A stretch of DNA of 64,000 nucleotides from Terriglobia bacterium (GTDB lineage Bacteria; Acidobacteriota; Terriglobia; Terriglobales; Acidobacteriaceae): contig JAIQGL010000001.1 of assembly GCA_020072585.1 (NCBI GenBank), forward strand, positions 310,001-374,000. The letters run 5' to 3'. The position numbers and the translations under genes were made by a program. This document shows, in pieces, positions 26,702-34,479 of this stretch; the stretch's first letter is position 1, and every line of letters starts with the position of its first letter. The notes under the pieces were generated by a model. It was not told where the DNA came from. It saw only the letters and a list, made by a program, of their open reading frames with translations, and searched no databases.

Positions 26702-27160
26702 CCCCCGAGAGACCTGCCAAGCACTGCCAAACTGCGGTTGCGGCCTCTGTAGGCTTAAACACTGAATTGCGCGCCTCAGCGTAAATACCGGGTAAGGCAG
26801 GGGATAAGAATTGTCAGGGTGGTTCGTTGGTAGTGTGCGGAATAGGTGGAGGGAGTTAACAGAACTTTACTCTTGCCGATGACTGAGGGCTGGGTAGGGA
26901 TTTTGTAGAAGAGAGAGATGGTGATATTTAGGAAAGCCATCTTCCTAATATCTCGTCAGAGGGGCGGTGTACTTCCCACGCTGTTCGGGCATAGTCCGCA
27001 TAAAGGATAACCATGAGTCAAATTGGACGCCTTATTGGGAGAACTCCCTGTGGCTGCATGGTAAAGGACGCTCCCTCGGGGTCCTTCGACTTCGCGCCCG
27101 TCGTTTACGCAGGGAAGAGATACTTGATGGCGCTCCGCTCAGGATGACAGATTAAAACAG
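26702..27160. other. Gene-free region with hairpin and dispersed-repeat phrase
   Basis: About 460 bp with no supported gene. A near-perfect hairpin with one bulge pairs GATATTTAGGAA (26923-26934) with TTCCTAATATC (26942-26952). Near 27078-27147 the text GGGTCCTTCGACTTCGCG ... CGCTCAGGATGACAG resembles a phrase that I recall as a dispersed intergenic repeat in acidobacterial and other genomes. The promoter of the adaptor operon must lie near 26700-26800, but I cannot place it with confidence. Confidence 0.5.
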
Positions 27161-27538
27161 TTACGGCCTTCTTGCCGGCGCCGGACCGGGGTCGAGTATT
27201 TCCGGCTCAAGTATCTCCGGCTTGGTTGACCGTGTTTCTGGCCGTATTTCTTTTTGCGCCTGTGTTCGCGTTACGAAGAAGACTGCCGCCGTCCATGTGG
27301 GGAACAGGTCCAGACCGGGTACGAGTTCCGCCGCCAGCGTGGGCAGAAATGCCCAATGCCAGCCGAGGATTCGCGAAAGGATGGCAGCCGTTGCCAGATC
27401 CAGCACGGTATCCGCCGGCGAGAGTGCGCCTTCAGCGAACAGGGGCAGTCCAACGATCTGGATTGCGTCCGCGATGATGGCCACAAACCACGCTTTGCGG
27501 TGCTCCGGCGACTTAACGACTTTCAGAAAGTCAAACAT
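27161..27538 (-). CDS. Small membrane protein of unknown function
   Basis: A 125-residue protein beginning MFDFLKVVKSPEHRKAWFVA. Hydrophobic segments at about residues 17-35 and 50-75 (ILGWHWAFLPTLAAELV) suggest two or three membrane helices. A polar, Pro/Glu-rich C-terminal tail follows (repeated KPEILEPEILDPG). I recognise no named family; similar small membrane proteins occur as hypothetical proteins in Acidobacteria. The ATG at 27538 is preferred to an upstream in-frame start at 27568. It lies downstream of pgeF on the same strand, about 100 bp away. Confidence 0.6.
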   Translation of the reverse strand: MFDFLKVVKSPEHRKAWFVAIIADAIQIVGLPLFAEGALSPADTVLDLATAAILSRILGWHWAFLPTLAAELVPGLDLFPTWTAAVFFVTRTQAQKEIRPETRSTKPEILEPEILDPGPAPARRP

Positions 27539-27638
27539 AAGAAAACCCTGCTTAAAACAAGGATACATCGATGCGGTGACTCCAGAGCCGGAAGTTGCCT
27601 AGCGTCCTGGCGATCACCCTATCCTTATTTTCTTTAAC

Positions 27639-28583
27639 TCATTTGATGCCCACCACGGCCATTTGGCGTCCGGTTTTTCCACTTTCCTTGCGATGAGAGA
27701 AGAACTTGCGCGGGCTGCAAACGGTACAGTCCTTGAGCGCCGTAATGTTTGCCGCAGGCACGCCCACGGCGAGCAACTGGCGGCGGTTGGCCTCGCGCAG
27801 GTCAAGATGGAGTTTGATGCACTGGTCGCCATGGCCGGGCGCGCGCTGGTTCATAAAGAGCATCGGATATTTCTCGCGCACCGGATCCGACTCCTGCACG
27901 CTGTGAAAGAGCTCACCGGCATAACTGAATTGTGAGTGAAAGGCCTCCTCCACCTCCTCACCCACTGCAAAGCTACAGCTCTGGATTCCCGGCCCGATCA
28001 CGGCGTAAATATCTTCCGGTCGCGTGCCAAACTCCAGACGCATGATACCTGCACCTTTTTCCACGATGCGCTTGACCGTGCCGCGCCATCCGGCATGGAA
28101 TGCGCCGACGGCTTTGTTTTTAGCGTCGACCAGCAGCACCGGGAAGCAATCGGCCGTGAGGATGCCCAGAGCGATGCCTCTCAAATCGGTGACCAGCCCG
28201 TCACCGAAGAATTTTTCCGGCTTGCGCGAGCGCACCACGTGGACCAGGTCAGAATGTATCTGGCGCAGCGTGACGAGCGGCCAGGGTTTATTTATAGAAG
28301 CCTTGTTGATGGAAGCCTTGTTTCTGGTGGCAGCTCCCACGGCGAGCAGCATCGTGGCCCGGTTGCTCTCCACGCGTTCGCGCTGGTCGTCTTTGGTAAA
28401 ACCCAGATTGAGGCTGTGTCCGCCGTACGCCGTAGTCAGGCCGCCAGCGCGCGTACTAAAACCGTGGATCAGCCAGGGAATACGTACAAGGCCGGATGCG
28501 CGCAGAATTTGCGGTCGAGTTGCTGTGCGCGAGTTTGATGTGCGACGTTGAGTGAGAGTTGCCACACATTCATTCTCACACAT
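27639..28583 (-). CDS. pgeF: Multicopper-oxidase-fold purine nucleosidase/phosphorylase (YfiH/PgeF family)
   Basis: A 314-residue member of the laccase-domain YfiH/PgeF family. Characteristic motifs are HGFSTRAGGL, SLNLGFTKDD, LRQIHSD, GILTADCFPVLLVD (Cys ligand), AFHAGWRGT (His ligand), IGPGIQSCSFAVG and the C-terminal CSPRKFFSHRKE. Family members were long called polyphenol oxidases. Several act as purine nucleoside phosphorylases/adenosine deaminases, and PgeF in E. coli is linked to peptidoglycan precursor editing. An odd feature is a five-residue tandem duplication ASINKASINK from a 15-bp DNA repeat. The exact start is unclear: tandem ATG/GTG codons lie in a duplicated 14-bp sequence with no Shine-Dalgarno. 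Confidence 0.9.
   Translation of the reverse strand: MCENECVATLTQRRTSNSRTATRPQILRASGLVRIPWLIHGFSTRAGGLTTAYGGHSLNLGFTKDDQRERVESNRATMLLAVGAATRNKASINKASINKPWPLVTLRQIHSDLVHVVRSRKPEKFFGDGLVTDLRGIALGILTADCFPVLLVDAKNKAVGAFHAGWRGTVKRIVEKGAGIMRLEFGTRPEDIYAVIGPGIQSCSFAVGEEVEEAFHSQFSYAGELFHSVQESDPVREKYPMLFMNQRAPGHGDQCIKLHLDLREANRRQLLAVGVPAANITALKDCTVCSPRKFFSHRKESGKTGRQMAVVGIK
28296..28322. repeat. 15-bp-period tandem repeat inside pgeF
   Basis: GAAGCCTTGTT recurs with a 15-bp period (28297-28307 and 28312-28322), giving the in-frame duplicated peptide ASINK-ASINK. This is a whole-codon expansion that keeps the frame. Confidence 0.8.
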
Positions 28584-28590
28584 TCATTCT
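28563..28590. repeat. Perfect 14-bp tandem repeat at the pgeF start
   Basis: CACACATTCATTCT occurs twice head to tail (28563-28576, 28577-28590) at the 5' end of pgeF, in the divergent region shared with the endonuclease/exonuclease/phosphatase gene. It duplicates a potential start codon. Confidence 0.9.
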
Positions 28591-28683
28591 AATAGTGAAT
28601 GCCGGCGCAGCGAACTTTTGACGGGGACAACGCTTTGCCGCGAGCAATCACAGGGTTTATCCTGCAAGCAAGCGGTTCCGTTG

Positions 28684-29424
28684 ATGAGAGACCAACCCCG
28701 ATTTCGTGTGGCCACCTATAACACGCATAAATGCCGCGGCATGGATGGGCGCATCCGTCCGGCCAGGGTGGCGGAAGTGTTGAACGAGCTTGACGCGGAC
28801 ATCATCGCGCTGCAAGAGGTAGTGAGCCTCAAGGGCGGGCGCAAAGAGCAGAACCAGGCGCAATATCTGGCGGACACATTCGGCTATCACTATCGCATTG
28901 GAGAGACGCGCAAACTGCGCGGCGCCGCATATGGGAACGTGGTGCTCAGCCGCTTTCCCATAAAAGAAGTGACTGTCTATGATTTGACGGCCTCTACACG
29001 CGAAGCCCGGGGCTGCATCCGCTGTGACCTGGAGGTTGCGCCGGGCAAGATTGTTCATTTGTTCAACGTGCACCTGGGCACGGGGTATATGGAGCGGCGC
29101 AAGCAGTCCCGTCTGCTGATGAGCCGCGAGGTCCTGCTCTCTCCCAGCCTGAAGCACCCGCGTCTGGTGATTGGCGATTTCAACGAATGGACGCGCGGCC
29201 TGGTTTCAAAAACGCTGCAACATTCGTTTGAGAGCGTGGATATTCAGCTGCACCTGAACCGCAAGCGCACATACCCCGGCGTGCTTCCCATCATGCATCT
29301 GGACCACATGTATTTTGACCGGGAGCTGGTCCTGGAAGAGTTTGTGCTGCACCGTAGCCGAATGGCCCTGGTGGCGTCAGACCATCTGCCGCTGGTGGCG
29401 GAGTTTGGCCTGGTTGGAAGGTAA
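28684..29424 (+). CDS. Endonuclease/exonuclease/phosphatase family protein
   Basis: A 246-residue EEP-fold phosphodiesterase. The N-terminal VATYNTHKC (Asn metal/phosphate ligand), the metal Glu in DIIALQEV, HLFNVHLG, the catalytic Asp-Phe-Asn in VIGDFNEW and the C-terminal SDHLPLVAEF (Asp-His pair) are all present, so it should be active. Substrates in this superfamily range from DNA to inositol phosphates and phospholipids and cannot be told apart here. The ATG at 28684 is chosen; the in-frame extension to 28552 reads unlike protein. It is divergent from pgeF and about 180 bp upstream of the gas-vesicle cluster on the same strand. Confidence 0.87.
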   Translation: MRDQPRFRVATYNTHKCRGMDGRIRPARVAEVLNELDADIIALQEVVSLKGGRKEQNQAQYLADTFGYHYRIGETRKLRGAAYGNVVLSRFPIKEVTVYDLTASTREARGCIRCDLEVAPGKIVHLFNVHLGTGYMERRKQSRLLMSREVLLSPSLKHPRLVIGDFNEWTRGLVSKTLQHSFESVDIQLHLNRKRTYPGVLPIMHLDHMYFDRELVLEEFVLHRSRMALVASDHLPLVAEFGLVGR

Positions 29425-29605
29425 AAAAGTTCCTGGCACGAATGGGACACAGAGGACGCTGATCGAAGCGCATGGTTGAGCGCAGTTGGGCAGTAATCCG
29501 ACATGATTTTTCGGATCAGAGCTATCAGTGTTGATCCGTGGCAAGAAGTTTCTGTTTGTGGCGAATGGGACTTCTTCTGCAGCGTTCTCCACGTACAATC
29601 TCTTT

Positions 29606-31546
29606 GTGGCCAAGCTGACCTTTGTGGTGGGAAAAGGCGGAGTAGGAAAGACGACCGTCTCCTGCGCTCTGGCGCTGCATCTGGCTGCGCAGCATCCCGG
29701 CACATCGACGCTGCTTATGTCTACCGATCCCGCGCACTCGGTGGCGGACATGCTGGAGACGGAGAGCCATCCTGTCCCGCGCCGCCTGGCCGGCATCAAA
29801 GAAAAGCTCTTGATCTGGCAAGTCGACAGCGAGCGGGAGTTCAAGAAGTTCCTGGAGAGCAATCGCGAAGGCATCCTCAACATTGTTGAAAACGGCACGT
29901 TCTTCAACCGGGAAGAGATTGCGCCGCTGCTGGATACAACGCTGCCGGGCATGTCAGAGGTCGCCGGGCTGCTGGCGCTCCGGGAAATGCTGGAGAGCGG
30001 CAAGCATGATCACATCGTGGTGGATACAGCTCCATTTGGCCACACACTTCGCCTGTTCGAACTGCCCGGGCACTTTCAACGTTTTTTGAACTTTCTTGAG
30101 GTTGCATCCAGCCGTGACGCGTTGCTGGCCCAGCGCTTCGGCGGGCGTGCCGCGGGCCCAGCTCACGGCTTTCTTGAGGATTGGCAGGCCACGGTGCGAC
30201 AGGTGAAAGAAGCCTTCGGCGCCGGGCAGGCGGATGTTTTGCTGGTGACTTCGCCTGAGACTTTCTCCTTGAATGAAGCGGTGCGTTGCATGCAAGCCTT
30301 GCAGGAGTCAGCGCACGATATGCACGTGAGCGGCATTGTTCTGAACCGTGTTGTGATGGACGCGGCAGGTTGTTCGCGGTGCCGTTATCGCGTGCGTATG
30401 GGAAGAGAAGCTGTCCAGTTTCTGAAGCGCAATTTTCCGCGCGTGCCCAGGCTGATTGGCCCAGATCCCGGAAATCCGGTGCTGGGCGCAGTTCGGCTGC
30501 GGCGATTTGGAGCCGCGGTTTTTGCCGGACGACGGACGAACCTTTCCACACATGCGCCCAAGGGGCCAAAGCATACAATGAAGTTCACCAGAAGCGAATG
30601 GCCCGTGCCTGAGACAAGGCTTTCCTTCACTCTGGGCAAAGGCGGCGTGGGCAAGACTACCATCACGGCCGCGCTGGCTTATCGTTCACGGGCATTACGC
30701 AAGGACGTTCATGCAACGGTGTGTTCCACTGATCCTGCGCCATCGCTCGACGATATTTTCCAGAAGAAGATAGACGATCATCTGGTGCATGTGTTTGGCG
30801 ATCCTGGGCTGGGCGCTATGGAAATGGATTCTGTCTTTGAGTTTCGCCGCTGGGCAGCCCGCATCAAGCAGCAGCTTTCTGCCAGCACCCACATGGAATC
30901 CGGCGGGCTGCATGTTGATCTTACCTTCGAGAAAGAAGTGTTCGCGGCGCTGATGGAAGTGGTGCCCCCCGGAGTCGACGAAGTCTTTGCCGTTTTCCGC
31001 ATTCTGGACCTGCTGGAAGCAAAGCCGGGCATGGTGTTCATTGACATGGCGCCCACGGGACATGCGTTGGAATTGCTGCGCATGCCGGAGCGCATTCTGC
31101 TGTGGTCACGGCTTTTATTGAAAAGCCTGGCGTCGCACCGTACACTAGCCCTCGCGCAGGATGTTGCGGTGGAGTTGGCTGGATTAGGACAGCGGGTGCG
31201 CAAATTACTGGAGATCATGCGTAAACCCAGGGAAAGCCGGGCCTGGGCGGTGATGCTGCCGGAACCGGTGCCTGACCGCCAGACGCAACGCCTGCTGGCG
31301 GCGATGAACGAATTGGGGATCGCCGTGGATTCCTTGTTTGTAAACCGCGTTCTGGTGGAGCCTGAGTCTGGTTGCAGGCGCTGCCGCCGGGCCAGGCGGT
31401 GGCAAATGGACACGCTGCAGACGCTGCAACAGAAGTACGGCGCGCATCGCTTGTATCTGGTGCGCGATTTTCCTGAAGAAATTGCAGGGGCGCAGAAGAT
31501 GAAGAGATTTACCGGCGAATTATGGCAAATCCAGTCAGAAGACTAG
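29606..31546 (+). CDS. Tandem Get3/ArsA-like ATPase at the head of the gas-vesicle cluster
   Basis: 646 residues forming two fused Get3/ArsA-type halves. Half 1 has the deviant Walker A GKGGVGKTT near residue 9, STDPAHSVADM (switch I), VVDTAPFGHTLRL (switch II) and a CxxC (GCSRCR) near 255. Half 2 repeats these as GKGGVGKTT near 344, STDPAPSLDD, IDMAPTGHALELL and GCRRCR near 589, followed by the Get3-like QKYG...DFPEEIAGAQ. CxxC after a VNR/VNQ strand is the zinc-binding dimer motif of eukaryotic Get3. Get3 carries hydrophobic membrane proteins; ArsA drives arsenite export, but no ars gene is near. The GTG at 29606 fits the family N-terminus. TACAAT (29594-29599) ends 6 nt before it, so the mRNA may be leaderless; a TTG at 29528 is the alternative. 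It overlaps the next gene by 25 bp. A chaperone role for Gvp proteins is inference. Confidence 0.85.
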   Translation: MAKLTFVVGKGGVGKTTVSCALALHLAAQHPGTSTLLMSTDPAHSVADMLETESHPVPRRLAGIKEKLLIWQVDSEREFKKFLESNREGILNIVENGTFFNREEIAPLLDTTLPGMSEVAGLLALREMLESGKHDHIVVDTAPFGHTLRLFELPGHFQRFLNFLEVASSRDALLAQRFGGRAAGPAHGFLEDWQATVRQVKEAFGAGQADVLLVTSPETFSLNEAVRCMQALQESAHDMHVSGIVLNRVVMDAAGCSRCRYRVRMGREAVQFLKRNFPRVPRLIGPDPGNPVLGAVRLRRFGAAVFAGRRTNLSTHAPKGPKHTMKFTRSEWPVPETRLSFTLGKGGVGKTTITAALAYRSRALRKDVHATVCSTDPAPSLDDIFQKKIDDHLVHVFGDPGLGAMEMDSVFEFRRWAARIKQQLSASTHMESGGLHVDLTFEKEVFAALMEVVPPGVDEVFAVFRILDLLEAKPGMVFIDMAPTGHALELLRMPERILLWSRLLLKSLASHRTLALAQDVAVELAGLGQRVRKLLEIMRKPRESRAWAVMLPEPVPDRQTQRLLAAMNELGIAVDSLFVNRVLVEPESGCRRCRRARRWQMDTLQTLQQKYGAHRLYLVRDFPEEIAGAQKMKRFTGELWQIQSED

Positions 31547-32319
31547 CAGGGGCGGGCGCGCTCTATCTCTATGGGATCTCGCGCGGTCCTGGTGTCAGTG
31601 GTCCGAAGCCGCTTCCTCCAAAATTTTCCCCAACTCTGGCAAAGATCAGCAGCGCGGGGATTGATGGCGTGCACACTGTGCAGGCGCTGCCGTGCGGAGA
31701 GTTTATCTGCTGGGTGTGTGAGGTGGACCAGGCGGGTTTTGCGCAGGCCATGGAGCATAACATGGAAAACCTGGAATGGCTGGCGCTGCATGGCGTGCGG
31801 CACCAGCAGGTGGTGGGTGAAGTGGCGGCACAAACGGCGATCGTCCCCGCCAGGTTTGGCACAATTTTTTCCGGTGAGCCCGCGCTTGTGAAGGACGTAC
31901 TGGGCCGGAAGGCATCGCTCAACAAGGTCTTTGCCCGCGTTACCGGTGGCGATGAGTGGGGCGTGAAAGTATTTGCGGAACATGCAGAGCCCGTGGCAGC
32001 GCCCATTGAAGCTCGGTCCGGTAAGGAGTATCTGCAACAAAAAGCCGCCCGGATGAAAAAGCGCCCGGAGCGCAATGATCAGGAGCTGCGCGAACTGGCC
32101 ACGGCGCTGGAAAAGATCGCAACGGATTCCGCTCCCAGCGGCAAGGTGAGCGGAGCGCAACCGAGCCTGCTCTGGCAGGCCACCTTCCTGGTACCGCGCA
32201 CGAAACGCAAGCAGTGGGACCAGACGCTCAGGAATTTTGTGGAGAAGTGGGAAGGGAAGCGGCGCATCGAAGTCAATGGACCGTGGCCGCCATACTCGTT
32301 TGTCTCTGATGCCGACTGA
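31522..32319 (+). CDS. gvpL: Gas vesicle protein, GvpL/GvpF family (copy 1)
   Basis: A 265-residue GvpL/F protein. It has an N-terminal ferredoxin-like domain (LYLYGISRG at the start), a central region with IVPARFGTIFSG (the PxxFGxxF family motif), a helical stretch with a Lys-rich coiled coil (KEYLQQKAARMKKRPERNDQ, split here at the family KxYL motif) and the terminal NGPWPPYSFV motif shared by the family. GvpF and GvpL are accessory proteins that bind GvpA and are needed in vesicle assembly, at the cytosolic face of the growing shell. The ATG at 31522 lies inside the end of the ATPase gene, and the gene's end overlaps gvpS; both point to a tight operon. It is the most diverged of the three copies at its N-terminus. 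Confidence 0.88.
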   Translation: MANPVRRLAGAGALYLYGISRGPGVSGPKPLPPKFSPTLAKISSAGIDGVHTVQALPCGEFICWVCEVDQAGFAQAMEHNMENLEWLALHGVRHQQVVGEVAAQTAIVPARFGTIFSGEPALVKDVLGRKASLNKVFARVTGGDEWGVKVFAEHAEPVAAPIEARSGKEYLQQKAARMKKRPERNDQELRELATALEKIATDSAPSGKVSGAQPSLLWQATFLVPRTKRKQWDQTLRNFVEKWEGKRRIEVNGPWPPYSFVSDAD

Positions 32320-32536
32320 TTTTGAATCCGTTGAACTGCTGGGAGGCGGAGAAGAAGATATTTCTCTGCTGGAAATCCTGGACCACGTCTTGAACTCCGG
32401 GGTAGTGATCCATGGATCGCTGGTGATATCACTTGCGGGAGTGGACCTGGTGTATCTGGGGCTCAACGTGGTGCTCACTTCAGTGGAAACGGCCCTCAGG
32501 AATCTACAGGCAGAGGAGAAGCGGAGGCTGAAGTGA
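32309..32536 (+). CDS. gvpS: Gas vesicle protein GvpS (GvpA-related minor protein)
   Basis: A 75-residue member of the GvpA superfamily. The core SLLEILDHVLNSGVVIHG is followed by SLAGVDLVYLGL and then LTSVETAL. The AGVDLVYL signature separates GvpS/GvpM-type minor proteins from GvpA itself, which has VGIxLxTVEARVV at this point. Such proteins are thought to help initiate the vesicle. The ATG at 32309 overlaps the end of the previous gene by 11 bp, and the stop overlaps the next GTG as GTGA. A longer in-frame reading from 32237 is discarded because it would lie wholly within gvpL. Confidence 0.88.
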   Translation: MPTDFESVELLGGGEEDISLLEILDHVLNSGVVIHGSLVISLAGVDLVYLGLNVVLTSVETALRNLQAEEKRRLK

Positions 32537-33207
32537 GCCGCGTTCTCGCCTATTGCGCCTTCCAGTACGGACCGCAGATTTCCGTGCCCTCAATGGGCGT
32601 GAAATCAGCTCCAGTGCATGTAGCTGCCTGCGCCGCTCTCAGGCTGCTTTGGTCGGAAGTGGAGTGGCCCTTCAATCCGGCGGACATGCAGAAAAATGCG
32701 GTGGAGTTTCATGGCGTTATTCATCACGTCTTCAACCAGACGGCGGTCATACCATTCCGGCTGCTCTCAGTCTTTGAGGATGAAACGGCCCTGAACGCTT
32801 TTGCCGCTGAACATCAAGAGCGTTTCCTTGGCGATCTGGAACGGTTAAAACACTTTGTACAGATGGAGTTCGTTGTTTATCCGGCGCCGGGGCGCAAACC
32901 AGAGGATAAAAGCTCCGGTACAGCATACCTGGAGCAGAAAGCCGGGCTGTTGCGCACAATCGAACAGCAGGTGCAAGATGTGCGTGCAATATTGGGAGAG
33001 ATGAGTCACCAAGTCGTGGTGCGGGAAGCCAGGAGCGGGCACCGGGTTTTTGTACTGGTGGAACGCGGCAGAGAAGAGGCGTTCCGTGCTGCGGTGAAGG
33101 GAATTGCGGTGCCGGAGGCGCTCTCGCGGCGGACAAGCGGCCCATGGCCGGCGGCGGAATTTCTCAGCGAGTCGCTCAAGACCCCGCAGATTGCAGGCGC
33201 GAGATGA
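32533..33207 (+). CDS. gvpL: Gas vesicle protein, GvpL/GvpF family (copy 2)
   Basis: A 224-residue GvpL/F protein. VIPFRLLSVFEDE is its version of the family PxxFGTxF motif, followed by the KPEDKSSGTAYLEQKAGLL segment (the family YLxxK helix). A C-terminal half follows with VFVLVERGREEAFRAAV and SGPWPAAEFLSE, a variant of the GPWPPYxF ending in which the PPY is lost. It is shorter than the other two copies. It starts with GTG at 32533 overlapping the gvpS stop, and its TGA overlaps the gvpK ATG. Several non-identical GvpF/L paralogues per cluster are normal, and are believed to occupy different positions in the assembly complex. Confidence 0.85.
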   Translation: MSRVLAYCAFQYGPQISVPSMGVKSAPVHVAACAALRLLWSEVEWPFNPADMQKNAVEFHGVIHHVFNQTAVIPFRLLSVFEDETALNAFAAEHQERFLGDLERLKHFVQMEFVVYPAPGRKPEDKSSGTAYLEQKAGLLRTIEQQVQDVRAILGEMSHQVVVREARSGHRVFVLVERGREEAFRAAVKGIAVPEALSRRTSGPWPAAEFLSESLKTPQIAGAR

Positions 33208-33563
33208 CCGAGCTGCGCAAGATCACTCCGGAAGAGATTGCGGCGGCGGTCTCTGAGATGAACCGCGAGCTGAAAGCCGTGGGCGAGGGCGCCCTTGACC
33301 GGATTGATTGCTCGCCGGAGAACATTGAGCAAGGGCTGGCGCGGCTGGTGCTTAGCCTGGTGGAGCTGTTACGGCGGTTGTTAGAGCGCCAGGCTATCCG
33401 GCGCATGGAAGGTGGTTCCCTGGGTGAAGCCAAAGTGGAAGAGATGGGGCAGGCTCTGATGCGACTGGAGGTCAAAGTCAACGAGATTGCTGCGGCTTTT
33501 GGGTTGAAACCGGAAGAGCTGAACCTGGAACTGGGGCCGCTGGGGAACTTGCTGGATAAGTAG
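33204..33563 (+). CDS. gvpK: Gas vesicle protein GvpK
   Basis: A 119-residue helical protein matching GvpK: RIDCSPENIEQGLARLVLSLVELLRRLLERQAIRRM, then LGEAKVEEMGQALMRLE and LKPEELNLELGPLGNLL, the characteristic end of the family. GvpK is a conserved accessory protein of unknown precise role in shell assembly. The ATG at 33204 overlaps the preceding stop as ATGA. It closes the first overlapping block of the cluster; 250 bp with a candidate promoter follow before gvpJ. Confidence 0.92.
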   Translation: MTELRKITPEEIAAAVSEMNRELKAVGEGALDRIDCSPENIEQGLARLVLSLVELLRRLLERQAIRRMEGGSLGEAKVEEMGQALMRLEVKVNEIAAAFGLKPEELNLELGPLGNLLDK

Positions 33564-33714
33564 GCATCTTTTGCTTGCTGATGCTGCTGTCTCGCGACAA
33601 GATATTGGCTTGGCAGCCAACCTCTTTGCAGGGCCTGTGCATCAGAAAAACCAATCGTCAGCATCTCCCCCTTTCCGGAAATTTTTATGAGCTGACAAAT
33701 TACGGCTGCAAAGG

Positions 33715-33743
33715 TTGACAGTTTGTGGTGGGCTGGATAGGAT
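33715..33743 (+). promoter_or_regulatory. Candidate sigma-70-type promoter for gvpJ-gvpA
   Basis: TTGACA (33715-33720), a perfect -35, is followed after 17 bp by TAGGAT (33738-33743), a 4/6 match to the -10 box. Transcription would begin near 33750, about 60 nt before the gvpJ ATG. It lies in the only sizeable gap (33564-33812) of the upstream half of the cluster, just before the genes for the major shell proteins. Confidence 0.6.
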
Positions 33744-33812
33744 GCGGTGACGTGGGGTTGCGCGGATTCACTTCTGTCCCCAGGCGATCTCTTCTGTATT
33801 TTCCTGATTATT

Positions 33813-34133
33813 ATGCAAAGAGTTCCTACGGTTTCCGGAACAGCCAATCTGCTGGACATTCTCGATAGAGTTCTCGACAAAGGGCTCGTGATCGCGGGTG
33901 ACATCCGCGTCTCCCTGGCCAATGTGGAGTTGCTGACGATTCGCATTCGTTTGCTTATCTGCTCTGTTGATAAAGCTGAATCCATCGGTCTCAACTGGTG
34001 GAAATATGATCCCAATCTTACCGCTCCGGCGCCCCAGCCTGTAGTGCGCCGGACTCAATTACCCGGTGCGCCACCGGGCTCGCAGGCGCCACGACGAAGC
34101 AAGCCTGCGGCCCGCGTAAAACGGGCGAAGTGA
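33813..34133 (+). CDS. gvpJ: Gas vesicle protein GvpJ (GvpA-related)
   Basis: A 106-residue GvpA-superfamily protein. [51 protein letters not shown] matches, in pieces, the GvpJ pattern (ELLTIxIRLL and DKA-x-x-x-G-x-x-WW). A basic Pro/Arg-rich tail of about 40 residues follows. GvpJ is a minor shell or nucleation protein. The ATG at 33813 lacks a clear Shine-Dalgarno; an in-frame GTG at 33747 would add an unlikely hydrophobic leader. It lies just upstream of gvpA and probably shares its transcript. Confidence 0.88.
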   Translation: MQRVPTVSGTANLLDILDRVLDKGLVIAGDIRVSLANVELLTIRIRLLICSVDKAESIGLNWWKYDPNLTAPAPQPVVRRTQLPGAPPGSQAPRRSKPAARVKRAK

Positions 34134-34143
34134 TCGATTCTAA

Positions 34144-34158
34144 GAAGGAGGCCTTCGA
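34144..34158 (+). promoter_or_regulatory. Strong gvpA Shine-Dalgarno inside a small hairpin
   Basis: AAGGAGG (34145-34151) is a near-ideal ribosome binding site 7 nt before the gvpA ATG. GAAGG (34144-34148) can pair with CCTTC (34152-34156) around an AGG loop, so part of the site may be masked. The strength suits an abundant structural protein. Confidence 0.65.
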
Positions 34159-34458
34159 ATGGCCGTTGAGAGAGTTTCTGGCGGATCAAGCTTAATCGAT
34201 GTCCTGGATCGAGTACTCGACAAAGGAATCGTCATCGATGCCTGGGTCCGCATTTCATTGGTCGGTATTGATTTGATCACCGTCGAGGCCCGCGTTGTCG
34301 TGGCCTCTATCGATACCTATCTCAAATATGCCGACGCCGTCGGTCTTACTGGTCTGGTTTCCCGTCCCACCCTCAGTGAAGGCGATAGTGAAGGTGGAGA
34401 AGGCAAACCTATTGAGGTCAGGCCGCGAACGTCACGTACACCCCGCCGGCGGCGGTAA
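34159..34458 (+). CDS. gvpA: Major gas vesicle structural protein GvpA
   Basis: 99 residues. The core (about 8-65) is the classic GvpA fold: [55 protein letters not shown]. This is helix 1, a beta hairpin that polymerises into the shell ribs, and helix 2. The tail of about 35 residues is longer than usual, acidic first ([10 protein letters not shown]) and then strongly basic ([12 protein letters not shown]). GvpA self-assembles into the gas-permeable, water-excluding shell. The ribosome binding site is the strongest in the cluster. The histidine kinase begins 21 bp downstream. A single gvpA copy is present in the window. Confidence 0.95.
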   Translation: MAVERVSGGSSLIDVLDRVLDKGIVIDAWVRISLVGIDLITVEARVVVASIDTYLKYADAVGLTGLVSRPTLSEGDSEGGEGKPIEVRPRTSRTPRRRR

Positions 34459-34479
34459 GGCTAGGTCTTGGGGTCACGC

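Noticed and set aside
26967-27155. Short + strand frame downstream of the adaptor operon promoter region
   Set aside because: It coincides with a dispersed-repeat phrase and has an Arg-rich, protein-unlike composition.
29606-31546. Arsenite-pump ATPase of an ars operon
   Set aside because: No arsR, arsB, arsC or arsD is nearby, both CxxC motifs are of Get3 type, and the gene overlaps gas-vesicle genes.
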